Part shown: piece by piece, positions 25,163-36,000 of the stretch
Numbering within the stretch: position 1 is the stretch's first letter
Layout: each line of letters opens with the position of its first letter
From: Siphonodentalium dalli
Taxonomy: Eukaryota; Mollusca; Scaphopoda; Gadilida; Siphonodentaliidae
Length of the DNA: 64,000 nt
NCBI GenBank assembly: GCA_032622095.1
Contig: CP136061.1
Coordinates: 137,539,587 to 137,603,586 of the forward strand
Direction: 5' to 3'
Notes under the pieces: generated by a model
Databases searched by the model: none
The model's input: the letters and a program-made list of their open reading frames with translations, nothing else
What the model was told of the DNA's origin: nothing
Translations under genes and position numbers: made by a program

Positions 25163-25499
25163 AAAACAGAAGTACAAAAAACACTTCTCATTCATGGTTC
25201 CACAACATTAGTGGAGGACCTATTACCTAAATAAATCAGTGGAACTCTATTTTTCTCAGTGGGGGTTGTTTAGATAGTATCAACCCCATTAAAGTTACAT
25301 ACATTTATTGGAATTTCAAATAGTAATATTTATAAACTGTCCTAATTCGCCTCCAAAACAGTGAATAAGAGAGGTTGAGAGATCGCTCTAGATACTCTCT
25401 TAATTAATACATGGCATTTTTAAACAAATCTAGAGGTCACCCTGAAGATCCGTTTGAAGTTTGGTGATGATCGGATGAGGGATGTAGTCTGTAGACTGT

Positions 25500-27083
25500 A
25501 GGTGACTGCCCTGATAAAAGTGAAAAATGACATTGAGCTTTCTCTAGACCAAGGAAATTGTGTTATGCTGCTAATGCTTGACCTCAGTGCAGCCTTTGAT
25601 ACGTGTGACCATCAAATTCTTATAAATAGGCTCAGCGAATTCACACATGTGAACGGAACCGCCTTGGCCTGGTTTGCATCATATTTGAGACTGCGCAAGC
25701 AAAAGGTCGTTATTGGAAATTCTTACTCTGAATGTGTGGACCTGGACATCGGTGTTCCCCAAGGCTCAATATTGGGTCCTCTTCTATTTTTAGTTTATAC
25801 TTTACCGTTGGGACAGATCTTACAGAAAAATTGTGTAAAATATCATATGTACGCGGATGACACTCAAATATACATCGAGTTTTCTAGAAAAGAGTCAAAC
25901 GGTTACCATCTCGCCAAAGCTCGCCTTCAACAATGTTACCTGGATATTAAGAATTGGATGGAACTAAATAAACTCAAACTTAACGATGATAAGTCAGAAT
26001 TTCTTGTGATAGGATCTCGATATTCGTTAAAAGTGTTGTCAGAGACTGTAAATGGACAAGTTCAAATTCAGCTTGCTGACTCTATAATTGACTCAAGTTC
26101 GGAAATTCGAAACCTGGGCTCCTATTTTGATAATACTATGTCGATGACCGTGACAGTTAACAATTTGTTGATGTCGTGTTATTTTCACCTAAGGTGCCTA
26201 AGGAGAGTTAAATGTCATTTGAGCCCGAAGGCGATAAAGCATGCTGTTCTTACCTTAGTGGTAGCGCGCGTGGACAGTCTCAACTCACTTCTTACAAATT
26301 TGACAAAAGGGAACATTAAAAGAATCAACCTGTTATTGAATAACTGTGCTCGGCTTATTGGGAACGTTTCGAAGTTTGACCACATAACACGAGTTCTAAT
26401 TCATAATCACATAATGACGTTCGAATTCAGGATGCAGTTTAAATGAGCTGTGATCGTTTTTAAATCCCTCAGAAAACAAGTACCGTCATACATAACAGAC
26501 ATGTTTATCCTGAAATCGTGTGACAGAGTTACCCGTTCAAGTGCGTGTGGTCTAGACCTAACCAACATCAGGAAACCAGACGGACGTTATGGTGAAAAAT
26601 GCTTTCAAGAGACATCTATCCAGATTTGGAATGGACTACCGTTAAAGATTAGACGTTCAAAAACAACCTCCGAATTTAAGAAAAAACTGAAAACCCATCT
26701 TTTCAAAAAATGTTTCAATTTATAGATCGTTATTTTTGGAAATCTTATTGCAGTTGTTATTTCAATACACACCGTTGTTAAAGTTTAATTTATTCTTTTA
26801 TCTTAATTTTTTTTTTATAAATGAAACTTTTCATTTTTTACTGAAATATCAATTTTCTTTAGCTTTAATTTTACAGTAATTTTCGTTAAATTTAATTTTA
26901 AATTATTTTTTTTCTTAACATAGTTTTTATTTTTTCTTAATCTATCTTTACAAAATTGTATTTAATAGTAGTAGACCTATTGTTTGTATTTTTATAGTTT
27001 TATGTGTTTTTATTGTATTTACTTGTAAAGCGCACTGGAACATTATGTAGAATGCGTTTCTTAAATGTTAATAAATAATAATA
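25500..27083 (+). mobile_element. 5'-truncated CR1-like LINE insertion
   Basis: The insertion includes the RT pseudogene plus a 3' tail of about 350 bp. The tail reads CTTGTAAAGCGC and ends TTAATAAATAATAATA, a CR1/L2-like 3' end. Rep-B sequence abuts both ends (left GATCGGATGAGGGATGTAGT, right GTGTGCCAAAGGATTTAGTC). The element therefore landed in a Rep-B unit. A target duplication could not be fixed. Confidence 0.85.
25502..26725 (+). pseudogene. CR1/jockey-type LINE reverse transcriptase, 5'-truncated with one stop
   Basis: A continuous frame encodes the RT core and C-terminal part. The RT motifs are LLMLDLSAAFDT (first catalytic Asp), GVPQGSILGPLLFLVY and YADDTQIYIEF (catalytic DD), then LNDDKSEFLVIG. 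The only interruption is an in-frame TGA at 26444-26446. The frame continues as VIVFKSLRKQVPSYITDMF and ends KTHLFKKCFNL, a terminus common in CR1-clade ORF2. The endonuclease domain and ORF1 are missing. The first codon here is GTG, simply the first after a stop, so no real start is implied. The element is a dead-on-arrival 5'-truncated insertion on the strand opposite to the host gene. Confidence 0.93.
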
Positions 27084-27687
27084 GAGTGTGCCAAAGGATT
27101 TAGTCATGCAAAGAGTAAAATCCAAGATGGCTTCTGGCAGCCATGTTTTTCATCGAAAATAATTCAAATTTAATAGCTCCCTGTAGCGCATGCCAAAGGA
27201 GATTGTTCATGGATGCACGGAAAACAGACGCCAACCCATGGCAATAGCTCAAACTTGACTTTGTCAAGTTGAGCTAACTATGAATGGACATATTTTACAA
27301 TCTAAGGGTCAGATAACTATAGTAGAAATGAATGAACAAAACATGTGACATGTGATTATTCTTCCATTCCTCATACTAAAGATCATTCAAACATAATGAC
27401 TGAGATGCAGAGATCCAAAGTTGGCACAGATGCATTTTTACTCTAAGGGCCATAATTCTGCAATAAATAAATGGACAAAACCCTTTCCATGGGGATATAT
27501 CCCTTCCATCATGGAGGTTCATGAGCATACTGAAGATCATTGAAATCCAACTTATAATGATCGACTGAGATAGACAGCTCCAAAGTTGGATGGATGATGG
27601 CATGGAAACCCATTTGTGTAACACCCCGCCAAACTTCCTTTGTGGGGGATAATAGGAAGATACTACATGAATCTTATACAAACTTAC
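27084..27687. other. Rep-B remnant then unassigned sequence
   Basis: Rep-B text runs to about 27210, then GGCAATAGCTCAAACTTGAC (also at 12101). The rest up to exon 9 contains only a minus-strand ORF (27376-27681) that lacks splice support. Confidence 0.5.
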
Positions 27688-27893
27688 CTAAAGTTATCAA
27701 CAAGACTCAAATTTTTCCCTCCAGATTCTTGTATCAAGTAGACAGAACATAGCACAGCTATATTTGACAGATGTTTATGATCAGAAGATAAGATATCTGA
27801 TTTCTTTGAAGGAAAGACCTGCTGTATGTAGTTCATGACTTCTGCTACTCTCCCATGTTTAGCAAACTTGGCAATTCGAGATACATGAGAAGC
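27688..27893 (-). CDS. Exon 9 of the same gene (alpha-solenoid)
   Basis: The exon is 206 bp, with a T-rich acceptor ending CCAAG and donor GTAAGT. It has 68 codons plus two bases. It reads ASHVSRIAKFAKHGRVAEVM, then NYIQQVFPSKKSDILSSDHK, then HLSNIAVLCSVYLIQESGGK and onward. Helix A (VSRIAKFAKHG) followed by helix B (VAEVMNYIQQVF) is a clear helical-repeat hairpin continuing from exon 8. The next intron is the longest, about 13.5 kb (14159-27687), and holds the LINE and the 2.65-kb TTAA element. Confidence 0.88.
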
Positions 27894-28774
27894 CTTGGAA
27901 AAAAAATACGGTAAAAATCAGATTCGGGGTTTAGTAAAACCTTTCCAAGCCAAATACTCTTTGGACCAACTTTCTGTTCGGTTTGCATAGGCGTTTGGTT
28001 AAAATAAAATTGAGCCACCACTAAAGGCCATCAGATCAATGAAAATATTGCTTTATTAAAGATGCCTTAAAACACAATCTGTAATTTTTCTATATCAGAA
28101 ATTACGTTTTGAATTTTTGTTATCTGAGCAAAAATTCCAATGATCACCTCTTATAAAGAACGTCCATGGTTCTGCTGCCCAAAACTACATGTAGCAAACA
28201 ATAATTAACAATGGTCATCTTTTATACTCGATTTTAACATAAAACCAATGGATTCAATTTTTTTCCTAGTAAACTGAAACTTAACTTAAATTTTATTAAC
28301 TTAAATTTGGATTTAATCAGTGTCAAATCAGACCGTGCATCTTTACTAGTAAACACGATAGGAACAAATTTTAATAGAAAACTAACATGTACAATGCAGA
28401 TAAAAAAACAAGCAAAGTAAAAAAAGACAGCGATACTGATACCTGTAACTATTGTCTGGCTCAAACTTGAAGTTTTTGTGTAAAAATAGAGATAATTAAG
28501 CCAGTACTTTAGACAATGCTACAATAGACGTTTGGTTAATATGCATGTGTACAGTCGCCTACCAACCATAAATGCTGTTCGGAGTTCAGAATGAAGAGGA
28601 TTTTGTATTACAAAGGTAAAATCCTCAACGATAATGCAAATGGGTGAATTTGTAACTAAGCAGTTTGTTTGGTTTGGAGAGGGATTCAGTTTATAGAGGG
28701 TCTAAAGTTTTAAATTTCGGAAACATTATGCATGATTTTAGACTGCTGCTCTATGTTGATGCACATGTAGTTAC
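27894..28774. other. Intron 8, unassigned
   Basis: AT-rich sequence. A fragment resembling the AATAAAGAGCG repeat occurs near 28140-28200. There is no exon. Confidence 0.45.
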
Positions 28775-29169
28775 CAAGCCTGCATATAGTGTGTGAGGTC
28801 CCCATAGGGTGAATTCAGTGACAGCGGGCTAGCATCACCAAATTCACCCTCCGGGGACCTCATTCTGCTTAGGCCTCATCTTCTGGTAAGTATCTATTGT
28901 CTCAAATTAACATTGTTTTTATTACATTTACCCTTCTGGGAAGTTTCTATATCCCCTAATTTGCAGAAGATAAAATTCATAATCGAGGTGACTAATGGGT
29001 GAACATCACCAACATCAATTAGGGAACTTCAATCTCCCACAGCAGTTGAAGTTTAAGCAGAATGAGGTTCCCAGAGGGTGAATTTGGTGACAATAGCCCA
29101 CCATGAGGGATAGCGTCACTAAATTCATCCTTTGAGGTGAAATGACAGACACACTATTTGCAGGCTTGG
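28775..29169. repeat. R1 copy, short complete form
   Basis: The copy runs from CCAAGCCTGCATATAGTGTG to the inverse CACACTATTTGCAGGCTTGG, with two hairpins (GGTCCCCATAGGGTGAATTC and GGTTCCCAGAGGGTGAATTT arms) around the common spacer. AGTTAC occurs near both edges and may be the target duplication. Confidence 0.85.
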
Positions 29170-30135
29170 CAGTTACATTTATTTACAACTTGCTATTTCA
29201 ACATGAACGTATAGGAATAGCAGACAGTAACGAATTTTAGATGGAGAACTTCTAACTTCAAACTTCAGAATCTGTCAGATACCAATGGTCATATGATGAA
29301 TGTGATTGCCTGCTCTCACATATCGACATAGATATCCATACAAGCGATGAAGTCAATGGGGTGACTCAGTAGCTAACACGGTTGAAGTGCATGTGCACCA
29401 AGTCGCTGCGATTTTAAAGGTGTGTGGTAGCTGACTGCAGAGGTATTTATCAACAATCATCACGTCCTCGCGATATCCAGGAGATAGCAGCCATTTTATG
29501 TGAAATTATAATCAATCAACAGGCAATTAATGCAATTGAGACACGTGTCATCGAATACCGACCTTAAAATGTCAAATTATCAATTGTATTGCTCACTGTA
29601 AATATGACCCCATATTGAAAACTCCATGCAGCCTTGTGATACAATATTGTTGACATTGGCTACATACTATTATGCATTTAATAGTGGAGCAACTACCATC
29701 AACCTTAACAGTTTTTCCAGACACACATGCATCTGCAGATGGGAATAGTCCTTAAGAGGACCCAAGGCACTCGCACATTGTAATTGTGTGCAAACATTAT
29801 AATTATAAAAGTCTGTAAAAACATCACTCATGTAGTAAGTTAAAATGTTTAAGTATAAATATTATTTTCATAATTTTTCTCAATGCTTTGACCTTTGAAT
29901 CCTAATTGGGCATAGATTGGTAATTCCATTCAAACAGTAATGTTCACATAACAATGGTTTTGATATGAAAAATTGGATAGTTTAATAATGAAAATTGGAA
30001 CAAGGCAATCTATTTTTAAATTCAATTGGTAATGATAGTTGTTTTACAGTCTTTTATAAAATTTATGTTATTTTGCATGAACAACACTTCAAAGGTCTTG
30101 AGTCTCTGTCTAATAAAGTTATATATTGTGCTTAC
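29170..30135. other. Unassigned intron 8 sequence
   Basis: A tRNA A-box-like phrase (GTGACTCAGTAGCTAACACGG) at about 29359 may be a decayed SINE head. Nothing else is supported. Confidence 0.4.
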
Positions 30136-30313
30136 TTTGCACAGCTGATATAATCTGGCAGCTTCAGTAATTTTCCTGACATCTAACAGGAAATCAGCTG
30201 CTAGTTCAAACAGAACATTTACATCGAGCCCGAGAGATATTCCGAGTGTCTCAGCATATTGACTGTCAGAGTTAGTAACAGCTGCTTCCAGAAACAAGCA
30301 CTCTGGTGATGAA
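30136..30313 (-). CDS. Exon 8 of the same gene (alpha-solenoid begins)
   Basis: The exon is 178 bp, with acceptor TATTTCAG and donor GTAAGC. One leading base completes the split Ser codon, then 59 full codons end in phase 0. It reads SSSPECLFLEAAVTNSDSQY, then AETLGISLGLDVNVLFELAA, then DFLLDVRKITEAARLYQLCK. The segment LFELAADFLL..KITEAARLYQLCK resembles the helical hairpins of clathrin/VPS-type alpha-solenoids that follow an N-terminal propeller in many endolysosomal tethering proteins. That is a resemblance of style only. The family is not named. Confidence 0.88.
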
Positions 30314-30724
30314 CTGAAATAATCATACCACAATATTTAAGCCAAGCAAAGTCAATATTCCTGTTTCTCAACCCAAGCACGCAACCTTTTTATTCATGCT
30401 TGATGTGCCAGGGAACATTTAATCGGTAGAAAATTATTGCAGTACATTTTTATACAAACTTGATCGAACAAACCAGTTTACCAATTCAGATTTCTGATTT
30501 ATTATTGTAATTGGTTAACTATGTTTAAGTATGTGTTAGAAACGTGATAAATATGACTTCATATCAGTCAATAATGTGTCAGTGATACTTGTTTAATAAA
30601 TCACAGGGAATATTAAAAAAAATTTTTTTACGGACATCTATTGGCCACGGGAAACTGAAATTATTGACTCTGAGAGAGCCTGAGAAACAAGAAATTTAGT
30701 AAATTTTACTTCGCATGGCCTTAC

Positions 30725-31093
30725 GTACACATATTTATTGCTTCCAGTGTTTGCTTCCCATAGCATTGCGATAATTGCTGGTCCTCATTTCTATAGTCTA
30801 AGAAAATATGTTTTTTGAGATGGCGCAGGTGTTGACAATGGAATAATAATCCATTTGGTTGCAGGATAATTCGGTAAATAGTTTTCATTAAATGAAGGTC
30901 GTTGCTACTCTTTAGAAATGGGGGATGTTTCTCAATTAACCATTTCGTAATTAGCTGATTTCTCTTTGCATCACTCATGACAATACAATTTTCCCCAGGG
31001 TATATAATCAATCCATATTTATCATGATATTCGCTCACAAAAGTCACATAAATAATGCTGAGACCGACACATGCTGTGAACACACGTACATTA
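30725..31093 (-). CDS. Candidate cassette exon 7b (123 codons, frame-preserving)
   Basis: The open segment is 369 bp, with acceptor TTACTTAG and donor GTAAGG. Both boundaries have the phase needed to sit between exons 7 and 8: AG+T gives Ser, AC+T gives Thr. The length is divisible by three. It reads NVRVFTACVGLSIIYVTFVS, YPGENCIVMSDAKRNQLITK, HPPFLKSSNDLHLMKTIYRI and so on. A hydrophobic start is followed by helical, charged sequence. Direct splicing of exon 7 to exon 8 is also in frame, so this would be optional. A frameshifted copy of its upstream part lies at about 31345-31470. It could instead be a chance ORF or an exonised repeat. Confidence 0.5.
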
Positions 31094-31102
31094 CTAAGTA
31101 AA

Positions 31103-31262
31103 AAGTCTCCCATATGGAGCCTCACATATATAAGAGAATGCTCTGGCTTACAACGTCAAGGTAAATATTATTAGGCCAATGTATTCTCTTATATATGTGA
31201 GGCTCCCTATGGCACAGTTTTTTTTCCCAGAAAAATTCAGGAAGCTCCAGTGATGGAAGGGT
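31103..31262. repeat. Partial TTAA-type palindromic MITE
   Basis: CCTCACATATATAAGAGAATG, CAACGTCAAGGTAAATATTA, GCCAATGTATTCTCTTATAT and ATTCAGGAAGCTCCAGTGAT are the internal phrases of the MITE seen whole at 63503-63743. It lies immediately upstream of exon 7b and appears to separate it from its decayed copy. Confidence 0.75.
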
Positions 31263-31344
31263 AAATGCCTGTTGTTTTAATAATGTATTTCACATTAGGT
31301 GAGGGCCAAGTTTGAGATTACATGATTTAGGCACTTTTTTAGCT

Positions 31345-31470
31345 GATTTCTCTTTGCTTCACTCATGACAATACAATTTTCCCCAGGGTAATCAATCCAT
31401 ATTTATCGCAATATTGGCTCACAAAAGTCACGTAAGTCATGCTGAGACCGACACACACTGTGAATGCATT
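31345..31470 (-). pseudogene. Decayed duplicate of part of candidate exon 7b
   Basis: It matches about 120 bp of the upstream half of 30725-31093 (shared phrases GTGTCGGTCTCAGCAT, GTGACTTTTGTGAGC, GGGGAAAATTGTATTGTCAT). It has several substitutions and a 4-bp deletion that shifts the frame. Confidence 0.65.
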
Positions 31471-31554
31471 ATTAAGTAACAAGAATTAAAAAAGAAATAA
31501 AATAACTGTTATTATTTTGATGTTATTCAGTTCCCAGTCAGATCTTCAAAAAGT

Positions 31555-31991
31555 TTAGTATGTCTGACATTTGCAGAATGAGGTCCCCAGAGGGTGAATT
31601 TAGTGATGCTACCCCACACAGCGAGTTAGCATCACCAAATTCACTATCTGGGGACCTCATTCTGCTTAGCCCTCATCTTCTGGGAAGTATCTATAGTCTC
31701 AAATTAACATTGTTTTTAGTTACGTTTTCCCATCTGTTCAGTTTCAATAGCCCCCTAAATTGCAGAAGATAAAAAGCATAATCAAGGTGACTAATAAGTG
31801 AACACTACCAACTTCAACCTGGGAATCTTCAATCTGATCCTAGGTCTCCCATAGCAGTTGAGACCTAAGTAGAATGAGGTCCCCAGAGGGGAAATTTGGT
31901 GATGCTAGCCTGCTAAACAGTATAGTGTCACTAAATTCACCCTCTGGGAACCTCATTCTGCAAATGTCAGACACACTAAATTCAGGCTTGG
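31555..31991. repeat. R1 copy, the clearest uninterrupted example
   Basis: The order is: TATGTCTGACATTTGCAGAA, first hairpin, CATTCTGCTTAGCCCTCATC, spacer with AACTTCAACCTGG and TGATCCTAGGTCTCCCATAG, second hairpin, then TGCAAATGTCAGACACACTA and GGCTTGG. It serves as the empty-site reference for the 1305, 3170, 6437 and 40974 insertions. Confidence 0.88.
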
Positions 31992-32488
31992 TTTTGAACT
32001 AGTGGAACATGATATCTACGGACCTCGATGTTCCGCTTGTATAGGGATACAAAATTGAAAAACAAAGATGAATTATCACAATCCTACAAATATATATATA
32101 GAATATCCATATAGTTTGACGAGATACAATGTTTATTTTCGCGAGTAAGATCCAGCAAATGGGGGACTGAGCCCCAATTGCTGAATAATACGAGTGAAAA
32201 TAAGCCTTTATCTCATCAAACTATATGGGTATAATTTTTGTTATCTATCACCAACTATTGTTGTTAACATCTATTAAATTTGTTTAGCTAGGAAACTAAT
32301 GGGGAATTTTCTTTGAGAAACATTAATATCGCTTGCAAGATTTTTGTTTGTAGTTCCGAGTACGTGCCTTTATAATGATAATTTAAGTAGCTGTTCTTGC
32401 TTTATGTTATGTGGTAAAATAAAGTTGTGGTTTGTTATACAGCCTGTATCTATATTGTTGATGACAAAGATGATGGATAAAACACCTA
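31992..32488. other. Unassigned intron 7 sequence
   Basis: It holds a weak inverted pair (CCATATAGTTTGACGAGATA at about 32108 and TATCTCATCAAACTATATGG at about 32209) and otherwise nothing recognisable. Confidence 0.5.
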
Positions 32489-32615
32489 CAGTAATGCCCT
32501 AAATAATAGACTCCTTAACCACAGCAGAATTATGGGTAATTTTTCAGGATTTAGTCGGAAATATGGCTTGTTGCCATTCATGTGGTTAAGGAGTTGATTA
32601 TTTAGGGCACTACTG
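32489..32615. mobile_element. TA-flanked palindromic MITE (mariner/pogo-like)
   Basis: The TIR CAGTAATGCCCTAAATAATA and its inverse are flanked by TA. It is a 127-bp foldback sharing ACCACAGCAGAATTATGGGT and TTTCAGGATTTAGTCGGAAA with the copies at 43368, 59434, 60526 and 62937. CAGT termini and a TA target fit Tc1/mariner or pogo MITEs. It sits about 14 bp inside intron 7 from the donor. Confidence 0.85.
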
Positions 32616-32631
32616 TATAGTTTGACCATAC

Positions 32632-32882
32632 CTTGGCCTGCATTCGTAGACAGCTGATTGTGAAACAATTAGGCAGCCATTCAGTACTGAATGAGAAGTC
32701 ACTTTGATTTCTCCTGCCAAGATTTCAGTTTCCTGTTGTGTGTTGACACTAATAACTTGTGTACATCGATCGGTCCCTTGATGCTCATGCCAGTAGAATG
32801 GAAAACTCTTCTTGCCAACAAATAAGATTTTCTCATCTGTATTGAAGATTAGTTCTTGCAGTATCGAATCTTGGCATATGTC
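32632..32882 (-). CDS. Exon 7 of the same gene (end of propeller)
   Basis: This is the longest of the twelve core exons, 251 bp. The acceptor is ATCTCATACAG and the donor is GTATGG. It has 83 codons plus two bases (AG). It begins DICQDSILQELIFNTDEKIL, continues FVGKKSFPFYWHEHQGTDRC, and ends in SAVYECRP. Propeller-like strands (KILFVGKKSFPFYW, CTQVISVN) run up to the ECRP terminus, where the predicted fold switches to helices in the next exon. A TA-flanked palindromic MITE ends only about 14 bp beyond the donor. Confidence 0.88.
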
Positions 32883-33615
32883 CTGTATGAGATATTAGAG
32901 AACAACTTAAAATGACATACATTTTTGAAACATGAAATAATATCGGTTAAAATTTTCCAAACTGAAATTTGTTGTTTTAAAGATATTTTACTACTTTTGA
33001 TGAGATATTTGGACAAAAATGGCCATTACATGGAAAACTTCCAAGTTGGAAATTATAGACATGTACATTAACTTTGTTTTTATCTTTGTATGTATAAGTA
33101 AAATACAAGAAATACATATATACAGACTTCATATGCCTCAGAACAACTGAATTAATTAAAATGATTAACTGCTTTCAACAAATCGTACAGACATATGTAA
33201 AGAATGCTCTGAAGTAAGAAGTTAATAGAGAAAGCTCTTTATTGTTCAATTGCTCAACATTTCCCACCAATGTATAAGAATCCTTCTGACTTGCATTATC
33301 TTTTTGTCTGTCTGACATCTGCTCATTTCCCTGAATACCCCTCCAAATGAATAATAGACCATTCCAACATATATATGTATATCTATAGCTGAATGGGAGA
33401 ATCCATTTAGTATAGAAAGGTTTAAAACATATTATTCACCAATTGCACTATTTTTAAATATTATTTTAATTATTCCAAACATCTCACATAGAATAGATTA
33501 ATGTTGAATGCTTAGCAGTCACAGCAATAATCAAATTAGAGTTCAGATTAACCCAGATAATAAGTTCAACATAGGTCATTTGTTGAACTTATTATCCAAA
33601 AATTTCCCTCAATAA
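32883..33615. other. Intron 6 start, with a small hairpin
   Basis: The sequence is mostly unassigned. A 15-bp perfect inverted repeat, ATAATAAGTTCAACA / TGTTGAACTTATTAT, lies at 33557-33571 and 33581-33595. Confidence 0.6.
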
Positions 33616-34110
33616 ATAAAGGGAGGCTCCCATCTAGAGGTCACCCCAAAGATCCATATGAAGTTTGGTTACGATGGGATGAGAAATGTGACGTGTAAGC
33701 TAAAGGTAAAGGATTTAGTCATATACAGAGAGTAAAATCCAAGATGGCTGCTGACAGTCATGTTTTCTAACGGAATTCGGAAAAAAATGGTAAACACCCA
33801 TCTAGTGCTCTGTAGAGTGTTCTAAAGGATTTACTGATGCAAAGAGTAAAATCCAAGATGGCTGCTGGAAGCTGTGTTTTTCATTGAAAATAGTTGATAG
33901 CTCCCATCTAGACCTAGACTCATACACCAAATATCAATTAAATCGGTTGACGTTTGTTTGAGTTATCGCGATAACAGTCGCGAACAATCAAAGTCGCTAA
34001 AAATAGACAAACTAAGTCTCATAACTCTGGTATAAAAGACTGGACAAACATGGTTTTCGAACTCATTTGAGATTTTGTTGCAACAGACCCATATCTATAT
34101 ATATATTTGA
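33616..34110 (+). repeat. Rep-B units and a single ATCGGTT/TCTGGT unit
   Basis: Two Rep-B units contain AAAATCCAAGATGGCTGCTG. A segment with AAATCGGTTGACGTTTGTTT and CATAACTCTGGTATAAAAGA follows, which resembles the monomers of the 37-40 kb array. Confidence 0.7.
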
Positions 34111-34129
34111 GAATGTCTGTCTGTCTGTC

Positions 34130-36000
34130 TATGTTCTATAGAAATTCACAGGGAACCATCTAGATAACAACAGAGGGGTCTATTTGGGGTACTTTTTTTA
34201 CGAGAAAGATAATGGTGCCTGTTAGAATTTTCTAAAGTGACAATGGTGTTGTCAGGGGCACAACAGGGTAGGGGCAGAAAACAAATTGTCACAGATTTCC
34301 ACCAAACTTATACATAATCATCTCCATGATATGAGGAATCTAATGGTGTCGTTTATAGATGTCGAAAGTGGCGCCGGTAGAGTCAGGGGTGCTCGGAAGG
34401 GGCAGAAGAATTGATAAACCGGTTCAGCGCCGATTTCCACAAAATTGATACTCTTTCTTCTCCATGAAACGAGGAATCTAATCGTGTGATATTAAGATGG
34501 CAGAAGTGGCGCCATTTGAGTCAGGGGTGCACGGAAGGGAGAGGGGCAATAAAATTGATAAAACTGTTTAAGGCCGATTTCCACCAAATTGATACACATT
34601 CTTCTCCATGATTCGAGAAATCTAATCGTGTGATGGAAAGATGGAAAAGTGGCGCCTTTTGAGTCGGGGGTGCACGGAAGGGGAGAGGGGCACCAAAATT
34701 TATCAAACTTTTTAGCGCCGAATTCCACCAAATTGATACACATTCTTCTCCATGATACGAGAATATAATCGTGTGATTTGAAGACGCCAAGTTGGTGCCA
34801 TTTGCATGAAAGATGGAGGGGGGCACTTAATTTGATAAGAATGTATTTGGTGGCCGATTATCACCAAACTTATATATTATCATCTTCATGACATCAGGAG
34901 CATAACGGTGTGTCTTAAAGCTGTCATAAGTGGCGTGTGATTTAAATATGTCAAAAGTGGCATTTAAAGAGTGATTTAAAGATGGCAAAAGTGGTGCCAT
35001 TTGAGTCAGGGTGCAATGAAGGGAAGAGGGATGCCAAAATTGATAAAACTGTTTTCAGCACCGATTTCCAATGGATACAATGGATACAAATTCTTCTCCA
35101 CCAAACTTATACATAATCATTTCCATGATATCAGGAGTCTAATCGTGTGGTTAAAATACGCCAAATTTGCGACGTTTGTTTAAGAGATGTGGGCACTATA
35201 TTTGATATGAATTTGTTTGTCGCCGATTTCCACCAATTTGATATATATTCATCTTCATAATGAGTAGAGATGTCATCCACTTGAGTCAAGGATAGGGCAG
35301 GGAGGGACAACATCTATAGAAATATGTTTAGCGCAAATTTCCACCAAATTCATACACATTATTCTCCAATTATACGAGGAAGCAAATTGTGTGGCCCTGT
35401 TGAAGATGCCAAGATGTGCCTACATTTGTGACTGTCGGGTCTGTCTATGTCACATATACCTTCATGTGGACCATCTATATGGCACCAAAGGGACTGACAC
35501 GTGTTAATGGTATGGGTTAAATTTTTTCTAAAAAAAGGCGCTGTTTGTGTCAGGTGCAAACAAATGGGGATTTCCCCAAACTGATACAATATAATCTCCA
35601 TAGTATGGTGTTGTTCGGGTCAGGAGTGCACAGAGGGCACCAACATATATATTTAAATGCCCATTTCCTCCAAATTGATACATATTATTCCCCATGATAT
35701 GCGGAATTTAATCGTGTGATTTAAATCGGGGTCGCTTGGGTGAGAGATGTGGGAGGCATAATTTGTTTAGTTGCCGATTACCACCACAAATATACGTAAT
35801 CATCTCCGTGATATGAGGAATCTAATGGATGTGGGAAAAGGGGCACCGTTCGAGTCATTAATGTGGAAGGGATGAGCACCAAAGCTAATACAAATATTAT
35901 TGGCACTAATTTCCACCAAGAAGGCACGCTATACATGTAACATTGATGAGAATGTTTTAGTCGCCAATATCAACAAAAGTTGTATAAAGTCATCTCCATA
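34130..36000 (+). repeat. Diverged tandem array, CGATTTCCACCAAA units
   Basis: About ten irregular units of about 120-190 bp each contain GCCGATTTCCACCAAATTGA, TACACATTCTTCTCCATGAT, GAATCTAATCGTGTGAT and GTGGCGCC-TTGAGTCAGGGG. Divergence rises after 35200. The three overlapping minus-strand ORFs at 34492-34826 arise from the repeat. Confidence 0.8.

Noticed and set aside
27376-27681. Minus-strand ORF of 101 codons just below exon 9
   Set aside because: Exon 9 already has a strong GTAAGT donor; the ORF has no matching acceptor or phase.
34492-34826. Overlapping minus-strand ORFs with repeated peptide text
   Set aside because: They arise from the CGATTTCCACCAAA tandem array; the reading frame shifts between units.
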